Positions 60,392-64,000 of a stretch of DNA of 64,000 bases are shown here, in pieces. The translations under genes were made by a program, and so were the position numbers. This DNA is from CAYWWY01 sp964580185 (GTDB taxonomy: Bacteria > Thermotogota > Thermotogae > MWEM01): contig CAZOJQ010000002.1 in the NCBI GenBank assembly GCA_964580185.1, positions 68,989-132,988 of the forward strand. Direction: 5' to 3'. Position 1 is the stretch's first letter. The number at the start of each line of letters is the position of its first letter. Below the pieces are notes generated by a model that was not told the origin of the DNA, did not search any database, and saw nothing but the letters and a program-made list of their open reading frames with translations.

Positions 60392-61398
60392 ACCGTCTCA
60401 CCCGCCTTGCTTTTGCGTCGGGCTTCCATAACTTTTTCAATGAAGAAACAACGGGCTAGATGGTCATTATCGACGGTTTCCAGGGGAGGTTCATCCTGTT
60501 TGCAAATCTCTTCCAAAAAGGGGCATCGGGTGTGGAACTTGCATCCCGAAGGAAAACTGAGTGGATCGGGTACAACGCCGGGTATGTTGTAGAGGCTTTC
60601 CTGTTCAAGATCCAGCCGAGGAAGGGCATTCATCAAGCCCCAAGAATACGGGTGCCTTGGATCTTTGAAGAGGGTGCGCGTTTCGGTGTATTCGACGGCT
60701 TTCCCCGCGTACATAACAACGACGTGGTCGGCCATCTCGGCGATGACCCCCAGATCATGAGTGATCATGATGATCGCCATTCCGAATTCCTTCTGAAGCC
60801 CCCGCATCAGGTCAAGGATTTGGGCTTGGATTGTTACATCCAAGGCGGTAGTGGGTTCGTCCGCGATTAGGACTTTGGGGTTGCAGGATAGCGACATTGC
60901 GATCATCGCCCGTTGGCGCATACCCCCTGATAATTCGTGCGGGTATTCGTCCACTCGCTTTTCAGGATTGGGAATCCCTACCTTTTTGAGCATGTCGATG
61001 GCGACTTTCCTCGATTCGCTTTGACTCTTTTTCTGATGAAGCGCTACCGCTTCCATGATCTGGTTTCCAATCGTATAGACCGGATTGAGAGCAGTCATCG
61101 GTTCTTGAAAGATCATTGCGATATCGTTCCCCCGGATTTTGCGCATCTTTGGTTCGGAAACCTTGAGCAGATCCTGGCCAGAGAAGATAATTTCCCCCCC
61201 GGCTACATATCCTTTTTCATCGAGAAGGCGCATGATGGATAGAGACGTGACGCTTTTCCCGCATCCGCTTTCTCCGACGATTCCCAAAGTCTTTCCAGGG
61301 AACACCTCAAAATCCACCCCATCGACGGCTTTGACCAATCCGTCTTCGGTGCGGAAATAGGTCTTAAGACCTTTGACTTGCAGTAAGGGATTTTCCAT
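60388..61398 (-). CDS. Peptide ABC transporter ATPase, DppD/OppD type (second system)
   Basis: 336 residues from ATG 61398 (GAGGTGA at 8 bases); the frame opens earlier at 61416. Walker A GESGCGKSV, Q-loop FQEPMTALNP, signature ELSGGMRQRA, Walker B VLIADEPTTALD and FPSGCKFHTRCPF. Partner of the DppF-like ATPase. Confidence 0.93.
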   Translation of the reverse strand: MENPLLQVKGLKTYFRTEDGLVKAVDGVDFEVFPGKTLGIVGESGCGKSVTSLSIMRLLDEKGYVAGGEIIFSGQDLLKVSEPKMRKIRGNDIAMIFQEPMTALNPVYTIGNQIMEAVALHQKKSQSESRKVAIDMLKKVGIPNPEKRVDEYPHELSGGMRQRAMIAMSLSCNPKVLIADEPTTALDVTIQAQILDLMRGLQKEFGMAIIMITHDLGVIAEMADHVVVMYAGKAVEYTETRTLFKDPRHPYSWGLMNALPRLDLEQESLYNIPGVVPDPLSFPSGCKFHTRCPFLEEICKQDEPPLETVDNDHLARCFFIEKVMEARRKSKAGETV

Positions 61399-61412
61399 AA
61401 CTCCATCACCTC

Positions 61413-62291
61413 TCATTTCGAACGCATTTTCGGGTCAAAGATGTCTCTCAGCGCATCCCCCACCAGGTTCCACGCAAGAACGAACAGGATCATTGACACT
61501 CCAGGAAACACAATAGTGAACCACGAATCGGTGAGATTCGTAATATAGTCGCGAGAATAGCTGAGGATCGTTCCCCAATCAGCATAACCCGGTTCAGCGC
61601 CCAGACCCAAGAAGCTGAGGGCTGCAGCAGTGATAACCAAGGAACCCATTCTCATGGAGACTTGGACAATGACTGGGAAAATGGTGTTCGGCAACAGGTG
61701 TTTCAAGATTATGTAACTATGATTGATACCCAGCGCTCTTGCGGCCATGACATATTGTTCTTCTTTGGCTTGGAGAATATTGCCGCGAATCAAACGAGCG
61801 GTCTGCATCCAGCCAAAGATAATCAAAGCCAGCATAACATTGTCCAATCCCTTCCCTAAAATAACGGTCATGACCATCGCAGCGACCAGAAAGGGCATGG
61901 ACATAAAAATATCGGTGATCCGCATCAACACCTCATCCAACCATCCACCAAAATAAGCAGCAATCGATCCAACGATCAAACCGATGAATGTGGATATGAG
62001 AGATACAATCAATCCAATCCGAAAAGCCGTTCGGGTTCCCCAGACAACCCCATAAAAGATGTCTTTGCCGTCTATAAGACCAAAAGGGTGTTGAGCAGAA
62101 GGTTGGATCGGAACAGGCCTCCATGAAACGCGAGGCATGTTGTATGGATTGGATGTGTCTTGAGGGGGGGCAATGAAAGGCGCAAAGATCGCAATCACCA
62201 CAAAGAATAGGAGAAGCAGTATACCCATGAGGGCTGTGGGATTTCGGTAAAACTTTCTAAGGGTTCGGCGAAATTCATTCTGTTTTTTCAT
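61413..62291 (-). CDS. Peptide ABC transporter permease, DppC type (second system)
   Basis: 292 residues from ATG 62291 (GAGGTGG upstream). N-terminal cytoplasmic stretch, then LMGILLLLFFVVIAIFAPF and four to five further membrane segments; EAA loop EEQYVMAARALGINHSYI. Builds the channel with the DppB-like subunit. Confidence 0.92.
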   Translation of the reverse strand: MKKQNEFRRTLRKFYRNPTALMGILLLLFFVVIAIFAPFIAPPQDTSNPYNMPRVSWRPVPIQPSAQHPFGLIDGKDIFYGVVWGTRTAFRIGLIVSLISTFIGLIVGSIAAYFGGWLDEVLMRITDIFMSMPFLVAAMVMTVILGKGLDNVMLALIIFGWMQTARLIRGNILQAKEEQYVMAARALGINHSYIILKHLLPNTIFPVIVQVSMRMGSLVITAAALSFLGLGAEPGYADWGTILSYSRDYITNLTDSWFTIVFPGVSMILFVLAWNLVGDALRDIFDPKMRSK

Positions 62292-62302
62292 ACGAACCCA
62301 CC

Positions 62303-63337
62303 TCAACTTAACCGGATTCGCGGATCAATCAAGGCATACGAGATATCCACGATCAGATTGCCGATCACCAAAATGAGGGAGAAAAAGAACGCAAACCCGA
62401 TAATGGCAAAATAATCGAGCTGTTGAGCGGCTCTTGCGCTAAAAGTTCCGATACCGGGTCTTGTAAAGATTGTTTCCACAATGACAACCCCAGCCATTAG
62501 TTGAACCACCATATGACCGGCAACCGTAATCACAGGGATTAACGCATTTCGCCGAGCGTGCTTGTTGATAACCACCTTTTCACTCAAACCTTTGGCTCGA
62601 GCGGTTCGAATGTAATCTTTGCTCAGGACATCCAACATGCTGGAACGGGTCACGCGGAGCAAGAATGCCCACCATAGGTAAGCAAGTGTCAAGACAGGCG
62701 CGACGAGATGACGGATCCCATCGAGGAAGATTTCCCAGCGCCAATTGAGAATAGCATCAAAAGTAACCATCCGGGTGTAATGAGTCCAATTATCCATGCG
62801 CATTGCCTGTTCTGTGGCAAAAGAATAGAGTCCGGGGGGAAACCAGCCCAACTGCGAATAGAACAGCATGAGGATAAGCAAACCAAAGACAAAATCAGGC
62901 AAAGACCACCCAACAATCGCAAAGATTCGGATCCCTTGATCGAGAGGGCGATTGTGATGGACACCCGATTTGACACCCAACCAGATCCCAACAAAAATGA
63001 CAGGAATAAGTGAAAAGATCGTTAACTCAAGCGTATAAGGCAGTCGGCCTATCAGGCCCTCTAAAACAGGTTGTCGTGCGGACATTGAGTAGCCAAGATC
63101 TCCCCGAAGAACGTTGCCGACCCACTTTCCATACTGAATGATGGCGGGCTGATCAAGGCCATATTTTGCTTTCAACTGTTGCACTGCATCTGCGCTTCTC
63201 ATGGCATCCGGGGTCGAGATGTATAGAGAAATCAACCGATCCGATCCAAGAGACCAAACCATGGTAAAAAGGAGAAGCGTAACTCCGAAAAGGACCACAG
63301 GCAATAACAACAACCGACGTATGATAAAAGCGGTCAT
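62303..63337 (-). CDS. Peptide ABC transporter permease, DppB type (second system)
   Basis: 344 residues from ATG 63337 (GAGGTGA at 8 bases; a GTG at 63349 overlaps that site). Six membrane segments beginning AFIIRRLLLLPVVLFGVTLL; EAA loop SMLDVLSKDYIRTARAKGL. Downstream of the binding protein with a GC-rich hairpin between. Confidence 0.92.
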   Translation of the reverse strand: MTAFIIRRLLLLPVVLFGVTLLLFTMVWSLGSDRLISLYISTPDAMRSADAVQQLKAKYGLDQPAIIQYGKWVGNVLRGDLGYSMSARQPVLEGLIGRLPYTLELTIFSLIPVIFVGIWLGVKSGVHHNRPLDQGIRIFAIVGWSLPDFVFGLLILMLFYSQLGWFPPGLYSFATEQAMRMDNWTHYTRMVTFDAILNWRWEIFLDGIRHLVAPVLTLAYLWWAFLLRVTRSSMLDVLSKDYIRTARAKGLSEKVVINKHARRNALIPVITVAGHMVVQLMAGVVIVETIFTRPGIGTFSARAAQQLDYFAIIGFAFFFSLILVIGNLIVDISYALIDPRIRLS

Positions 63338-63376
63338 GAACTGATTCACCTCGCTGGCTTAGCGTTTTATAAGGAT

Positions 63377-63400
63377 AAGGCGGGGGGATTCCCCCGCCTT
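63377..63400 (-). terminator. GC-rich hairpin between binding protein and permease genes (second system)
   Basis: AAGGCGGGGG, loop GATT, CCCCCGCCTT: a perfect 10-bp stem without a T tract. Probably stabilises the binding-protein mRNA or partly stops transcription, as at 20363. Confidence 0.65.
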
Positions 63401-63423
63401 GGTTCATTCAATGTGGCTCCTCG

Positions 63424-64000
63424 TTATTTGGATAGGAAGAAGAATTCGAGTTCTGGGGAGCGCATGGGATGATACCACCATCCCTTAACCCATTCTCTCA
63501 TAACTTGGACACCGGTTGGCATATACAGCGGAGAGGCCACAACGTTTTCGATCACAATCTCCTGGACTGTTCGATATAGCGCGGCTCGTCGATCGAAATC
63601 CGGTTCAAACAGGGCTTCTTCGATAAGTGCGTCAGTATTTTCTCTCAGGAACTGGCGATAAGGCTCCCCTCTCCATTCGGAGTATGTACCCTGACTGTGG
63701 TAATAGGTGAAGATGAAGTCATGTGGATCCGGATAGTCTGAAGACCAGCCGATAAAGAACAGAGGAAGCAGGTTGTTGTTTCCTGCAGCCAAATACGTTG
63801 CCCATTGGACACCAATGACATTGACCTTAAACTTCGGGTTCAGACTTTCCATGTAGACCTTGAGCATCTCCGCTCCGGTCTGTCGCATCATATTTCCCGT
63901 ATTATACAATGCGGGCATGACAAATCCCACTTCCCAGAGTTTTCCGCCACACGCCTGTTTGAGCTCTCTTTCTGCAAGAGCAAGGTTAAAGGAAGCATTG
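63424..64000 (-). CDS. Peptide ABC transporter substrate-binding protein, C-terminal part
   Basis: The frame runs to the right window edge, so the N-terminus is missing; the visible 192 residues are the C-terminal lobe of a family-5 binding protein (FIGWSSDYPDPHDFIFTYYHSQG, VASPLYMPTGVQVMREWV). It belongs to the second peptide importer encoded by the following four genes. Whether it shares the SLH-like N-terminus of the first system cannot be seen. Confidence 0.9.
   Translation of the reverse strand, partial: NASFNLALAERELKQACGGKLWEVGFVMPALYNTGNMMRQTGAEMLKVYMESLNPKFKVNVIGVQWATYLAAGNNNLLPLFFIGWSSDYPDPHDFIFTYYHSQGTYSEWRGEPYRQFLRENTDALIEEALFEPDFDRRAALYRTVQEIVIENVVASPLYMPTGVQVMREWVKGWWYHPMRSPELEFFFLSK

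Noticed and set aside
1..64000. CRISPR arrays, prophage, insertion sequences, rRNA operons
   Set aside because: No direct-repeat/spacer pattern, transposase, integrase, phage structural gene or rRNA signature was found on reading both strands.

Overview
The window looks like a chromosomal segment of a diderm, fermentative, anaerobic bacterium from, or close to, the Thermotogota. The clearest phylum clue is SecA: it carries the roughly 40-residue insert before its YGTNNEFGFDY motif and the zinc-free basic tail that I remember from Thermotoga SecA. An Omp85/BamA-type protein, several proteins ending in Phe and an LspA show an outer membrane and lipoprotein sorting. A glycyl-radical enzyme and radical SAM proteins point to anaerobic metabolism, although a catalase is present. 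The placement is inference; no 16S rRNA gene lies in the window.

Layout. 1-1396 (+): 3' part of a membrane-anchored glycerophosphodiester phosphodiesterase. 17661-1413 (-): a tightly packed run behind one very good promoter (17708-17736): M50 protease, glycyl-radical activase, trans-4-hydroxy-L-proline dehydratase (HypD), lytic-transglycosylase/beta fusion, RseC-like protein, BamA-like protein, unknown exported protein, SecA, RF2, LspA, then catalase and a lipoprotein caspase homologue. 18237-25832 (+): a peptide ABC transporter (binding protein with an SLH-like N-terminus, M14 carboxypeptidase, two permeases, two ATPases). 25897-28064 (+): promoter, 34-codon membrane peptide, terminator, two small basic ORFs and an ABC-2 exporter. 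28138-33608: HU, cold-shock protein, SPL-like radical SAM protein, aspartate-semialdehyde dehydrogenase, CoA-transferase pair, alpha/beta hydrolase and tRNA-Asn. 35732-33691 (-): DUF2089 / two small membrane proteins / DUF4097 operon. 36073-37617 (+): AT-rich TPR protein.

37747-48854 (+): a housekeeping run: MetRS, GyrA, two STAS anti-anti-sigma proteins, RpiB, a degenerate deacetylase-fold protein, a lipoprotein, a DivIC/FtsL-like protein, an RsmJ-like methyltransferase, MiaA, Hfq and HflX. 58910-48859 (-): surface and signalling genes: small beta-barrel, receiver/SpoIIE-type phosphatase, a 1935-residue lipoprotein, an FN3 lipoprotein and a small lipoprotein sharing its C-terminal domain. 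64000-59018 (-): a second peptide ABC transporter whose binding protein is cut by the window edge, plus a DUF1292 protein.

Functionally, two oligopeptide importers, a carboxypeptidase and HypD fit peptide fermentation, including hydroxyproline-containing peptides. The STAS proteins and the SpoIIE-type phosphatase are candidate partners in a partner-switching pathway; no kinase is visible here. Most promoters share an extended -10 element (TGTGG or TGTGA directly before TATAAT). No CRISPR array, prophage, transposase or rRNA gene was seen. The most unusual items are the small-ORF leader of the ABC-2 operon, the lipoprotein caspase, the deacetylase-fold protein lacking several catalytic residues, the lytic-transglycosylase fusion, the SLH-fused binding protein and the giant lipoprotein region.
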